Shown here: one piece after another, positions 1 through 7,155 of the stretch
How the letters are laid out: every line of letters starts with the position of its first letter
How positions within the stretch are numbered: the stretch's first letter is position 1
Source of the DNA: JBKHXU01 sp046565865
Lineage (GTDB): Bacteria; Pseudomonadota; Gammaproteobacteria; Acidiferrobacterales; Sulfurifustaceae
NCBI GenBank assembly: GCA_046565865.1
Contig: JBKHXU010000122.1
Location: 1-12,120 of the forward strand
Length of the DNA stretch: 12,120 nucleotides
Reading direction: 5' to 3'
Program-made: the position numbers and the translations under genes
The notes under the pieces: model-generated
Database searches by the model: none
What the model was told of the DNA's origin: nothing
What the model saw: only the letters and a program-made list of their open reading frames with translations

Positions 1-319
1 ACCGCGAGCGTGCGAACCAGCCGGCGGCGCGCCTGGCCCGCGCCGCCATTGGCGCCGCGAGGTCCATGCCGACGATACGCGCGCCGCGGTAACGGCGCGC
101 CAGCGCCTGGGCGCAATAACCGGTGCCACAGCCGGCGTCGAGTACGATTGCGGGAATCTGCTTCACCACATCGAGCCGCGCCAGCATGCGATCCGCAATC
201 TCGCGCTGCAACACTGCGGCCGCATCGTACGTCGCCGCCGCGCGCGCGAAGTGCGTGCGCAGCCGGCGCTTGTCGAGGGCGAAGATTTCCGTATCGGGTT
301 GCGGCTGCCGCTCAGGCAT
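1..319 (-). CDS. bioC: Malonyl-ACP O-methyltransferase BioC, 5' part (truncated by window edge)
   Basis: The first 106 codons are visible; the 3' end lies beyond position 1. BioC uses S-adenosylmethionine to methylate the free carboxyl of malonyl-ACP, so that fatty-acid synthesis can extend it to pimeloyl-ACP methyl ester in the cytoplasm. The translation shows a class I methyltransferase N-terminus: an FARAAATYD stretch typical of BioC at residues 24-32 and the SAM-binding motif I, LDAGCGTGY, at 60-68. The ATG at 319-317 overlaps the bioH stop (TGA, 314-312) by 8 bases. A good ribosome binding site, GAGGAA, lies 8 bases upstream inside the last bioH codons, which suggests coupled translation. 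The family assignment rests on motif I, the FARAAATYD stretch and the position after bioH. A different methyltransferase is possible but unlikely here. Confidence 0.9.
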   Translation of the reverse strand, partial: MPERQPQPDTEIFALDKRRLRTHFARAAATYDAAAVLQREIADRMLARLDVVKQIPAIVLDAGCGTGYCAQALARRYRGARIVGMDLAAPMAARARRAAGWFARSR

Positions 320-1073
320 GTAAAAAATTCCTCGTCTCGCGCAAACACTCGTCGGTGTGCGACAAAAACGGCGCATGTCCGGCGTGAGGCAGCGTATATA
401 GCCGCGCCCCGGGCAGGCTACGCGCGAGATACGCGGCAGCGGCCGGCGGCACCAGGCGATCGCGGCCGCCGTGAATGACCAATGCCGGCAGCTTCAGGCT
501 CGCGAGCTGTGGTCGCAAATCGGTCTGCTCCAGCAGCGCGAGCCCGGCAGCAAGACCCGCCGTCGATGGCTCCCGCGCCAGGACCAGCGCGCGCAGGCGC
601 TTCAGTACATCGCGCTCGGCGACCGCCATGCCTAGTTGCAGCGAAAGAAACCGCGACAGCGTACCGGGGTAATCGCGCGCGAGATCGGCGGCGAACTGCC
701 GCAGCAACGCCGGGGCGATGGCATGCGGCCAGTCAGGTGCGGTCACGAACCGCGGCGTGGCGCCGACCAGGACAATGCCGCGCAACCGCGACGCGTGTCG
801 CTGCGCCAGCGCCAGCACCGCCAGCGCGCCGAGCGACCAGCCGATGGCGATCGTCGGGGCTGGACACAGCTCGGCGAGCGCATCGGCAAGCCCATCCAAG
901 GTGTAGTTCGAGACCGTTTCGCTCTGGCCATGACCGGGCAGATCGACGCACGTCACGCGCGCGCAGTCGATGAGGCCGGCGGCGAAGTCGGACCAGATGC
1001 CGCCGTGCAAACCCCAGCCGTGGACCAACAGCACGTCGGGGCCTGCGCCCGCCCGTTCAAAGTGAAGCCTCAT
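312..1073 (-). CDS. bioH: Pimeloyl-ACP methyl ester carboxylesterase BioH
   Basis: A 253-residue alpha/beta hydrolase, close to the 256 residues of E. coli BioH. It hydrolyses pimeloyl-ACP methyl ester to pimeloyl-ACP, ending the BioC-initiated elongation cycle and delivering the substrate for BioF. Visible features: the oxyanion-region HGWGLHGGIW motif at 18-27, the nucleophile elbow G-W-S80-L-G, Asp205 in GGRDRLVPP and His233 in HAGHAPF. These form the expected Ser-Asp-His triad; E. coli uses Ser82, Asp207 and His235. The frame is open further upstream, but that extension runs through bioF and lacks family similarity, so I chose the ATG at 1073-1071. It overlaps the bioF stop as ATGA (1073-1070). 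The downstream end overlaps the bioC start. The operon context with bioF and bioC separates it from generic hydrolases. Confidence 0.95.
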   Translation of the reverse strand: MRLHFERAGAGPDVLLVHGWGLHGGIWSDFAAGLIDCARVTCVDLPGHGQSETVSNYTLDGLADALAELCPAPTIAIGWSLGALAVLALAQRHASRLRGIVLVGATPRFVTAPDWPHAIAPALLRQFAADLARDYPGTLSRFLSLQLGMAVAERDVLKRLRALVLAREPSTAGLAAGLALLEQTDLRPQLASLKLPALVIHGGRDRLVPPAAAAYLARSLPGARLYTLPHAGHAPFLSHTDECLRETRNFLHA

Positions 1074-2218
1074 GATCGCGGCAAGCTCGAAAGCGTGTCC
1101 AACAACCGGTCGACGTGCCCATCCTCGTGCGCCGCGGAGAAGGTGATGCGCAGCCGCGCCGAACCGCGCGGCACGGTCGGCGGCCGAATGGCCGGCACCA
1201 GTATCCCGGTCCGGCGCAACGCTGCTGCGGCGGCAACCGCGGTGGCCGCATCGCCGAGAACCAATGGTTGAATCGGTGTAGTGCTGGCGGTGAGCGTAAG
1301 TCCAAGCCGCTCGGCACCGGCCCGAAAACGCGCCACGAGATCGGCGAGCCGCGCGCGCCGCCATGGCTCGGCGCGCAATACCTTGAGACTCGCGCGGGTA
1401 GCCTCGGCCACTGCCGGCGGCGGCGCAGTAGTATAGGTATAGGTTCGGGCCCGCTGGATCAAAAACTCAACGACGTCGGCATCCCCTGCCACGAATGCCC
1501 CGAATGTCCCTAGGGCTTTGCCGAGCGTGCCCATAAGTATGGTGCGACCGCGCGGTGCGATACCGGCGGCTTCGAGCGAACCGCGGCCGCCTGGACCGCA
1601 CACCCCGATGCCATGCGCATCATCGGCGAGCAGCCAGGCGTTGTATTGCCGCGCTAGCGCGTCGAGCGCAGGCAGCGGGGCGACATCCCCATCCATGCTG
1701 AACACCGCATCGGTCGCGATCAACCCACCGGGTCGCGACGCGGCCAATAGGCGCTGCAGCTGCCCCACGTCGGCATGCGCGTAACGCCGACTGCGCCCGT
1801 GCGCGAGGCGCACGGCGTCGATAAGCGAGGCGTGGTTGAGGCGATCCTCGAAGACTGGTGTGTGGCGCTCGGCCAACGCGGTGACGACGCCAATATTGGC
1901 CATATACCCGGTGGAAAACAGAAGTGCTCGCTCACTTCCGACGAAATCGGCCAGCTCCGTTTCGAGCGCATGATGCGCCTGGCTGTGACCGGTAATAAGG
2001 TGCGAAGCACCCGCCCCCACGCCATAGCGCTCGGCGCCGGCTTGTAGCGCGGCGACCACCTGGGGATGATTCGCGAGGCCCAGGTAATCGTTGCTACAAA
2101 AGGACAACAGCCGCTCGCCATCCACTTGCACCATGACCGATTGCGGCGCCTCGGTCACGAGTCGCCGCCGGTAGAGGCCGGCCGCCTCGATGGCGGCTAA
2201 CTGTGCGGTGAGCTCCAC
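1070..2218 (-). CDS. bioF: 8-amino-7-oxononanoate synthase BioF
   Basis: A PLP-dependent alpha-oxoamine synthase that condenses pimeloyl-ACP with L-alanine to give KAPA (8-amino-7-oxononanoate), the first committed step of biotin ring assembly. Visible features: SNDYLGLANHP at 42-52, TGHSQAHHALE at 76-86, the cofactor aspartate region ADDAHGIGVCG at 198-208, and the Schiff-base lysine K234 in TLGKALG (K236 in E. coli). Starting at the GTG at 2218-2216 gives 382 residues, against 384 in E. coli. The frame stays open up to 2347, but that would run into comF and adds unrelated residues. No clear Shine-Dalgarno sequence precedes the GTG, so the exact start is less certain than the function. It is the first gene of the visible bioF-bioH-bioC operon, with an ATGA overlap to bioH. 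The BirA-like operator upstream suggests repression by biotin through BirA. Confidence 0.95.
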   Translation of the reverse strand: MELTAQLAAIEAAGLYRRRLVTEAPQSVMVQVDGERLLSFCSNDYLGLANHPQVVAALQAGAERYGVGAGASHLITGHSQAHHALETELADFVGSERALLFSTGYMANIGVVTALAERHTPVFEDRLNHASLIDAVRLAHGRSRRYAHADVGQLQRLLAASRPGGLIATDAVFSMDGDVAPLPALDALARQYNAWLLADDAHGIGVCGPGGRGSLEAAGIAPRGRTILMGTLGKALGTFGAFVAGDADVVEFLIQRARTYTYTTAPPPAVAEATRASLKVLRAEPWRRARLADLVARFRAGAERLGLTLTASTTPIQPLVLGDAATAVAAAAALRRTGILVPAIRPPTVPRGSARLRITFSAAHEDGHVDRLLDTLSSLPRS

Positions 2219-2253
2219 GGATGTTGGTGGCTGCTTGGTGGAGAAGAGCCGGC

Positions 2254-2280
2254 AGTTTAAAGCCAGCCACCTGCTGTCAA
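2254..2280 (-). promoter_or_regulatory. Possible sigma70 promoter for bioF
   Basis: On the minus strand a perfect -35 hexamer TTGACA (2280-2275) is followed, after a short 15-base spacer, by TAAACT (2259-2254) as a -10. Transcription would start near 2247, about 28 bases before the bioF GTG. The -35 lies inside the left half of the BirA-like operator, as expected for a repressor that blocks polymerase. The short spacer makes the exact -10 uncertain. Confidence 0.4.
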
Positions 2281-2306
2281 CAAGAACGAAACCATATGGT
2301 TTACAA
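2274..2306. promoter_or_regulatory. Candidate BirA (biotin repressor) operator
   Basis: The right half GGTTTACAA at 2298-2306 matches the gammaproteobacterial BirA half-site perfectly. The left half at 2274-2282, CTGTCAACA, matches TTGTAAACC at 6 of 9 positions after a 15-base spacer. The known consensus is TTGTAAACC, 14-16 bases, GGTTTACAA. The site lies 56-88 bases upstream of the bioF GTG, covers the proposed bioF -35 element and includes the comF start codon. BirA bound here as biotinyl-AMP holorepressor could block bioF and perhaps comF transcription. The AT-rich exact half-site in GC-rich DNA, just upstream of a bio gene, makes chance unlikely. The weaker left half is the main doubt. 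Confidence 0.7.
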
Positions 2307-2997
2307 CGGACTGATCGCCCTGCGCCGCTGGTTCCTGCCGAAGACATGCTTGGCGTGTGGCGGCCGTGCGGGCACGGACGAGTTTTGCGATCCCTGCCGC
2401 GCCGCGTTACCGCGGCTCGGTCCCTGCTGCGTCCGGTGCGCGATCCCGTTGCCGGGGACCGATACCGAGCGCAGTTGCGGGCGCTGTCTCACGCGGCCGC
2501 CGCACTTCGAGCGTGCGCACGCCGTCTACCGATACGAAGCGCCGATCGATCGATTGGTGCAAGGTTTCAAGTACCGCCGCCGGCTCGACTGGGGCCGCGT
2601 CCTCGGCGACGCGTTGATCGAGCATGTACGCGATGCGCGCGAATGCCCGGATGCCATCGTGCCAGTACCACTGCATCGTCGACGCCTGCGCGAACGCGGC
2701 TATAACCAATCGTTGGAGCTGGCACGCCCCATCGGTCGCGCGCTCGATATCCCGGTGCTCGCTTTCGCCGTCCGGCGCGTGCGCCCGACGCCGGCGCAGG
2801 CTGGGCTGAACCGCGACGAACGCCGACGCAACGTGCGCAACGCGTTCGACGTCGTGCAGCCGCACCACGTGCTAGACCGGCATATCGCGATAGTCGACGA
2901 CGTGATGACGAGCGGTCACACCGCAGATGCGCTCGCCCGCGCGCTCAAACGCGCGGGCGCGGCGAAGGTATCGGTGTGGATGGTGGCGCGGGCGTGA
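2296..2997 (+). CDS. comF: ComF-family phosphoribosyltransferase-like protein
   Basis: A 233-residue ComF/GntX-type protein. The N-terminus has paired cysteines of a zinc-binding region: C18-x2-C21, C31-x2-C34, C45-x2-C48 and C61-x2-C64. The C-terminal half is a type I phosphoribosyltransferase fold with the conserved PVPLHRRRLRERGYNQS stretch at 123-139 and the PRPP-binding loop IVDDVMTSGHT at 199-209. The family is linked to DNA uptake and homologous use of incoming DNA (ComF, GntX); its enzymatic substrate is not established. I chose the ATG at 2296 because family members start just before the first cysteine pair. An in-frame ATG at 2221 would add 25 unrelated residues across the promoter region. 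It is divergent from bioF, a common arrangement in gammaproteobacteria, and converges on mshN with only 2 bases between the stop codons. Confidence 0.93.
   Translation: MVYNGLIALRRWFLPKTCLACGGRAGTDEFCDPCRAALPRLGPCCVRCAIPLPGTDTERSCGRCLTRPPHFERAHAVYRYEAPIDRLVQGFKYRRRLDWGRVLGDALIEHVRDARECPDAIVPVPLHRRRLRERGYNQSLELARPIGRALDIPVLAFAVRRVRPTPAQAGLNRDERRRNVRNAFDVVQPHHVLDRHIAIVDDVMTSGHTADALARALKRAGAAKVSVWMVARA
2934..2959. repeat. Perfect 10-bp inverted repeat inside comF 3' end
   Basis: CGCCCGCGCG at 2934-2943 pairs perfectly with CGCGCGGGCG at 2950-2959 around a 6-base loop, 38 bases before the comF stop and the convergent mshN stop. There is no T-run on either side, so it is not a standard intrinsic terminator. 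It encodes an Ala/Arg-rich stretch, where GC-rich codons can give such a repeat by chance. Confidence 0.4.
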
Positions 2998-2999
2998 GA

Positions 3000-4142
3000 C
3001 TACGGTTGCGCCAGCTGCGCCAAACGCTGACTGGCGTGACGCGCCAATGCAGGCGGTAAATCCCCGAGATCGCGCGCGCGCTGATAACTGACGCGCGCGG
3101 CGTCCAACTCCTTCTCGACTTCGAGCGAAATTCCCAAACCCACCCAGGCACGCGCGTCGTTGGGACGCAGCTCGACTGTGCGGCGATAGGCGGCCACCGC
3201 GTCGCCGTGCCGCCCTTGCCGCTGATACAGCGCCGCGAGCAGGCTTTGGTAGTCGGCGTCACGCTCAGCGAGCGGCGCGGTGCGCTCCAACAACGCTAGT
3301 GCCTCGCCGTCCGCGCCCTGCTCGACCTGGAGGCGCGCCGACAAATACACGAACGGAACATGCCCCGGCACCAGGCGCATCCCGTCGTCGAGCAGCTGCC
3401 GTGCCTCGTGGGTACGTCCGTTTTTGAGCGCCAATGCAATCAACAGCTCGCGGGCACGTGTGTGTTGCGGATCGGCGGCGAGCGCCTGGGCCAACAGGCG
3501 ATTGGCGTCGTAAGCGCGCCCTTCATCCAGCCGCCGCGCGGCCTGGCGATAGTCGCTTTCCGCTTTTTCTTGCGCCGACAATGGCCGCAAACGTTTGTCG
3601 ATCGAGGGTGCGTCGGCGCCGGCGGCTTCCGCCGGCTTGGACCGCGCCACCTTCACCACCGGCTTCGATGCCGCGACCGGAGCGGTGGTTTGCGGCGTTT
3701 CCGCTACGGTCGGCGCGGGCTCGACCGGCGTCGGCGCTGGATGGCTAGACGCGGCCGCAAGGCTGTCCGTTGCGGGCGCCGACGGCACGGGAATGACGGC
3801 GGTCGCGGCGACTGCGGGCGGCGAGGCCGGCCCCGCTTTCGCCGGCGACGGCGCGGGATGCGGACCTGGTGTCGGCGCCGGCTTGGCGATTTGTGTCGGT
3901 GCGACCGGCGCGGTGTGCGCCGCCGGCGTCGCCACCCTTTCCCGATGCCACGCGTAGTATGCGACCGACGCCACCAGGGTCAATCCGAGCACGGCGAACA
4001 CAGCACGCGAACTTGCTTTGCGCTCGACGGTGCGCGCCGCCGGCCGCAAATCTTGATACACGGGCTTCACCGACACCGGTTGCGGCGGGTCGCGCGGTTG
4101 GCGCGACTCGATATCGCGCAGCATTTTATTGATGAGGCTCAC
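3000..4142 (-). CDS. mshN: MSHA pilus biogenesis protein MshN (TPR protein)
   Basis: A 380-residue bitopic inner-membrane protein. It begins with SLINKMLRDIESR, the typical MshN opening. A membrane segment follows at about 47-65, then a Pro/Ala/Thr-rich linker of roughly 100 residues (about 70-180) that would span periplasm. The C-terminal half (about 190-380) is a series of tetratricopeptide repeats with Ala/Leu-rich helices, e.g. the units around DPQHTRARELLIALALKNGR and RPNDARAWVGLG. In MSHA systems MshN is thought to serve as a periplasmic scaffold for secretin or pilus assembly; its exact role is not known. The GTG at 4142-4140 is the natural start because it precedes the conserved opening, one base after the mshM TAA. 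It is the last gene of the msh block and ends 2 bases from convergent comF. Confidence 0.92.
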   Translation of the reverse strand: MSLINKMLRDIESRQPRDPPQPVSVKPVYQDLRPAARTVERKASSRAVFAVLGLTLVASVAYYAWHRERVATPAAHTAPVAPTQIAKPAPTPGPHPAPSPAKAGPASPPAVAATAVIPVPSAPATDSLAAASSHPAPTPVEPAPTVAETPQTTAPVAASKPVVKVARSKPAEAAGADAPSIDKRLRPLSAQEKAESDYRQAARRLDEGRAYDANRLLAQALAADPQHTRARELLIALALKNGRTHEARQLLDDGMRLVPGHVPFVYLSARLQVEQGADGEALALLERTAPLAERDADYQSLLAALYQRQGRHGDAVAAYRRTVELRPNDARAWVGLGISLEVEKELDAARVSYQRARDLGDLPPALARHASQRLAQLAQP

Positions 4143-4143
4143 C

Positions 4144-5052
4144 TTAGTCGCCCAGGAAGCGGATACCGGTCGACACCACGGCCACGGCCGCGGACAGACC
4201 GGCCAGATAGCGCAGTATGAGCGCCTTGAAACGGGTCGGCGAAACCGATTCCGTATCCGCGATCGCTGCGCGTACGTGGGACGCCGACACCGCGCGCGCG
4301 CCTTCGCCGAACGCCGCCATCAGCGACTTGTGTGCCAGTATGTTCACCAACCGCGGTACGCCGCGGCTGGCGCGATACAGTTGCTTCACGGCATCGAGCG
4401 CGAACGCCCGGGCGCCGGTATAACCAGCGACGGCCATACGATGGCCGAGATAGAACTCCACGTCGGCCAAGCTCAATGGACGCAACACGCACGAGAACGT
4501 GATGCGCTGTTTCAGTTGCCGAATCGACGGATTGTTCAGCTTCTGATCGAGCTCGGGTTGACCGAACAACACGACTTGCAGCAGCTTGCGCCGCTCGGTT
4601 TCCAAGTTCGTCAGCAAGCGAATCGCCTCCAGCGTCTCGATCGGCATCGCCTGCGCCTCATCGAGACACAACACGACCCGTTTGCTGTCGGCAGCGCTGT
4701 TGAGCAGAAACTTCGTCAGCAGCTTCAGTAGCTGATGTTGGTTGATCTTGTCCGGATAGCCGATCCCGAGCTCGTCCGCAACCGCCAGCAGCAAAGTGTT
4801 CGGGCCCAGGTAGGGATTGGGCACGAAGGCGGTCACAAAATTGTCGCGATCGAGGGCATCGAGGAATTTCCGGCAGAGCAGCGTTTTGCCGGTGCCGACC
4901 TCGCCCACCACTTTCATGAAACCTTCGCCGGTCCGCGTCGCCACCAGCAGCGTGTTCAACGCCTCCTGGTGCGAGGAATGCGGGAAGAAAAAGCTGGTAT
5001 CGGGCGTGATGGTGAACGGCAGCTCGCGGAGTCCGAAGTGGGAGAGATACAT
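4144..5052 (-). CDS. mshM: MSHA pilus biogenesis ATPase MshM (ExeA/GspA-like AAA)
   Basis: A 302-residue AAA ATPase of the ExeA/GspA type. It opens with MYLSHFGLRELPFTITPD, the usual start of this family. Walker A is GEVGTGKT at 50-57 and Walker B is VVLCLDEAQ at 126-134 (D131, E132). A GQPELDQKL sensor-region motif follows near 170, then a C-terminal winged-helix-like part with RGVPRLVNILAHKSL. The last about 20 residues are hydrophobic and may anchor it in the inner membrane. Family members hydrolyse ATP to help secretin assembly across the cell wall; it is not the pilus extension ATPase, which would be MshE. The ATG at 5052-5050 lies 19 bases after the mshL stop; mshN follows after one base. 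Confidence 0.94.
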   Translation of the reverse strand: MYLSHFGLRELPFTITPDTSFFFPHSSHQEALNTLLVATRTGEGFMKVVGEVGTGKTLLCRKFLDALDRDNFVTAFVPNPYLGPNTLLLAVADELGIGYPDKINQHQLLKLLTKFLLNSAADSKRVVLCLDEAQAMPIETLEAIRLLTNLETERRKLLQVVLFGQPELDQKLNNPSIRQLKQRITFSCVLRPLSLADVEFYLGHRMAVAGYTGARAFALDAVKQLYRASRGVPRLVNILAHKSLMAAFGEGARAVSASHVRAAIADTESVSPTRFKALILRYLAGLSAAVAVVSTGIRFLGD

Positions 5053-5071
5053 GACGGTATCCCGCGCGCGA

Positions 5072-6769
5072 CTAGCGCTTCATTTTGCGGATGCGCTCGT
5101 TGGCATCCTCGACGTAGTCGTTCCACGCCTGACCCTCGACCACGGTCGGCTTGAGCAGGATCACGAGCTCGTTCTTGATGCGCGTGACGCGCTTGTGCTT
5201 GAACAGATTCCCCACGATCGGGATGTCGCCGAGCAGTGGGATCGATGCGTTCTCGTCGGTGACGCCCTCGCGCATGAGACCGCCGATCACGATGATCTGG
5301 CCGCTGCCGGCGCGCACGACGTTGTCCGACTCCTGGATCGTGCTCGCGGCGAGCGGCAGATTGAATGCCTGATCGCTGACCACGAAACTTTTATCGCGCT
5401 GCTTCACCTCGCTCACGGAGGGATGGATGTGCAGCGTGATGTTGCCGCGGTCATCGATCTGCGGCGTGACGTCGAGCGCGATGCCGGAGAAGAAAGGCGT
5501 CAGTTGCACCTCCGGGGTCAGCACCGCGGAGGTGCCGATGGTGGTCACGTTGTTGGTCACGCCGGTGATGAAGAACTCCTCGCCGCCGACCTTGATGACC
5601 GCCTTCTGATTGTTGATCGTTGACACGCGCGGGCTGGAGAGCACGTGCACGTTGCCTTGCGTCTCCAAGAGCTCGAGGAACGCAGCGAAGTCGTTAGTGC
5701 GGGCCGAGATCGTAAACACACCGCCGAACGCGGAGGTCGACGTCCCCGAGGGTAAAACACCGGTCGCCGGATTGAGATTGCCGCCGTTGCCGGCGATCTC
5801 ACTGGTGCCTCGATTGAAAATGGTGCCGCCGCCGGTCTGACCGAACAGATACGAGCCGTGCAGCTTGGCCCAGTTGATGCCGGTCTGGAAACCGTCGTTC
5901 AACTGGACGTTGATCACCTTCGCCTCGAGGATCACCTGGCGCCCGACAACCGCATGCGAATGCCCCAGAAACTCTTCGACCGCGAGCAGTTCGTCCGGCA
6001 TCGCGCGCACGATAACGAGGTTCGTCTGCGGATTGACCGCGACGCTGCGTCCGCCGGCGGTGCCGACGAGCGAGGTCAGCGTGTCCTTCAGATCCTTCCA
6101 GAAGTCGGCGTGCGATTCCGTCTGCACCTGCACGCCCGGAATGCGGGCGGTACTGGTGGAAGTCGCGCCGGCATTGGCCGCGGCGGCGCTGCTTCCGGTC
6201 GTCGACTGCGTTAGCTCTCCCGATGCCACGCGCGTATCCGATTTCCCGCGCCGGGACAGATTCAAATAGTTGACCGGGAATACGCGCGTCTGCATACCGC
6301 GTCCGAGCACGTAAAAGCGGTTGCCCTCGCGGCGATAGTAGTAGCCGTACACCTGGCGCAGTGCGCGCATCGCCTCCGGCACGGTGACTTCCTTAAGCTG
6401 CAGCGAAACGTTGCCACTCACGTCGGGGTGCAGCACCATGCTGTACGGCGTGCCCTCGACCAGATTCATCAACACCTGGCGCACCGAGGCGTTGTTTACC
6501 GACAGGTCGAAGCGCGCCTCGACGGGGTCCATCTCACCGTTCGGCAAACGCACCTCGAGCGGCGACAACAGACCTTCGCTCACATCGGCCGGGACGCTCG
6601 GCGCGCTGCGCACGGCGTCCATTTCGCCGGTCACGCGCTCGCGCGCCTCGCCGCTCCAGCCATAGGGATTGCTGGCGCACGCGCCGAGGCTGAACACGAC
6701 GATCGCGGTCGCCAGCACCAGCGCGCCGCGCGTACGCGGGAGGGTCGACGGGTTACGGTGCGGCGTCAT
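5072..6769 (-). CDS. mshL: MSHA pilus secretin MshL (outer-membrane lipoprotein)
   Basis: A 565-residue outer-membrane secretin through which the pilus exits. A signal peptide ends in a lipobox, LGAC with Cys31 as the lipidated residue. A secretin/TonB short N-terminal (STN/N0) domain runs about 87-157, including SVRQVLMNLVEG and the YYYRREGNRFYVLGR strand. A Ser/Thr/Ala-rich, low-complexity loop lies at about 185-210. The C-terminal secretin domain starts near RQVILEAKVINVQLNDGFQTGINW and carries the family signature around VTPQIDDRGNITLHIHP and GQIIVIGGLM, ending with pore-forming strands (ELVILLKPTVVE). The ATG at 6769-6767 overlaps the mshK end by 17 bases and has an AGAGG ribosome site 9 bases upstream. 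Membership in MSHA rather than a T2SS or PilQ system is inferred from the mshJ-K-L-M-N neighbours. Confidence 0.96.
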   Translation of the reverse strand: MTPHRNPSTLPRTRGALVLATAIVVFSLGACASNPYGWSGEARERVTGEMDAVRSAPSVPADVSEGLLSPLEVRLPNGEMDPVEARFDLSVNNASVRQVLMNLVEGTPYSMVLHPDVSGNVSLQLKEVTVPEAMRALRQVYGYYYRREGNRFYVLGRGMQTRVFPVNYLNLSRRGKSDTRVASGELTQSTTGSSAAAANAGATSTSTARIPGVQVQTESHADFWKDLKDTLTSLVGTAGGRSVAVNPQTNLVIVRAMPDELLAVEEFLGHSHAVVGRQVILEAKVINVQLNDGFQTGINWAKLHGSYLFGQTGGGTIFNRGTSEIAGNGGNLNPATGVLPSGTSTSAFGGVFTISARTNDFAAFLELLETQGNVHVLSSPRVSTINNQKAVIKVGGEEFFITGVTNNVTTIGTSAVLTPEVQLTPFFSGIALDVTPQIDDRGNITLHIHPSVSEVKQRDKSFVVSDQAFNLPLAASTIQESDNVVRAGSGQIIVIGGLMREGVTDENASIPLLGDIPIVGNLFKHKRVTRIKNELVILLKPTVVEGQAWNDYVEDANERIRKMKR

Positions 6770-7124
6770 GGCGCTTCGCCTCTACGATTGTCGGCGGCTG
6801 CTTGAAGCCGGAGTCCGGCACGAGCCGCAGTCGTTTCTCCTTCGCGCCGTCCCGCAGCACGACCTCGGTGGGGTCGATAGCGACAATCTCCCAATTTCCG
6901 ACGCGCGCGCCGGCGGCGTAGCGCTGGCCGTTGATCACGGCCACGCGCCGCTGCGGCGACACCATGGTGGATTGCAGCTGCAGTCCCGAACGATCGGACT
7001 CAGCCGGCGCGGTATACGGCCGCGTCGGGTCCGACCACTGATCGAACGCGTCGGCACCGGCGTGCCCGGTAAACAGGCCCGCTGTCAGCGAAAGCAAGGG
7101 CAGCATATTAAAAAATGCCTTCAT
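6753..7124 (-). CDS. mshK: MSHA pilus biogenesis protein MshK (PilP/GspC-like)
   Basis: A 123-residue periplasmic protein. An N-terminal signal sequence (KAFFNMLPLLSLTAGLFTG, then an AGA-type cleavage region) is followed by a DQWSDPTRPY motif common in MshK and a small beta domain (about 45-95) with VAVINGQRYAAGARVGNWEIVAID, resembling the PilP/GspC homology region that touches the secretin. In MSHA loci MshK sits between MshJ and the secretin MshL and probably bridges the inner-membrane complex to it. I chose the ATG at 7124-7122, preceded by AGGGAC. An in-frame ATG at 7166 would add 14 residues that overlap mshJ and spoil the signal peptide. The 3' end overlaps mshL by 17 bases. The 31-base gap to mshJ holds only the ribosome site. 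Confidence 0.88.
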   Translation of the reverse strand: MKAFFNMLPLLSLTAGLFTGHAGADAFDQWSDPTRPYTAPAESDRSGLQLQSTMVSPQRRVAVINGQRYAAGARVGNWEIVAIDPTEVVLRDGAKEKRLRLVPDSGFKQPPTIVEAKRHDAAP

Positions 7125-7155
7125 GTCCCTGTCTTTACAATATTCATGCCAAGCC

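Noticed and set aside
636..1271. Long plus-strand open frame opposite bioH and bioF
   Set aside because: Antisense shadow of GC-rich genes; Arg/Gln-rich composition, no family motifs, and the minus-strand genes have full catalytic motifs.
1070..2347. 425-residue BioF starting inside comF
   Set aside because: The extra residues match no BioF N-terminus; the GTG at 2218 gives the family length.
2934..2959. Bidirectional terminator for convergent comF and mshN
   Set aside because: The hairpin is perfect but lies in coding DNA and lacks T-runs on either side, so I list it only as a repeat.
3360..4220. Plus-strand frame opposite mshN rich in Arg and Gly
   Set aside because: Composition is a mirror of the Pro/Ala linker of mshN; no recognisable domain.
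4129..5623. Two long plus-strand frames opposite mshM and mshL
   Set aside because: Asp/His/Arg-rich antisense readings of well-supported genes; no domain or good ribosome site.
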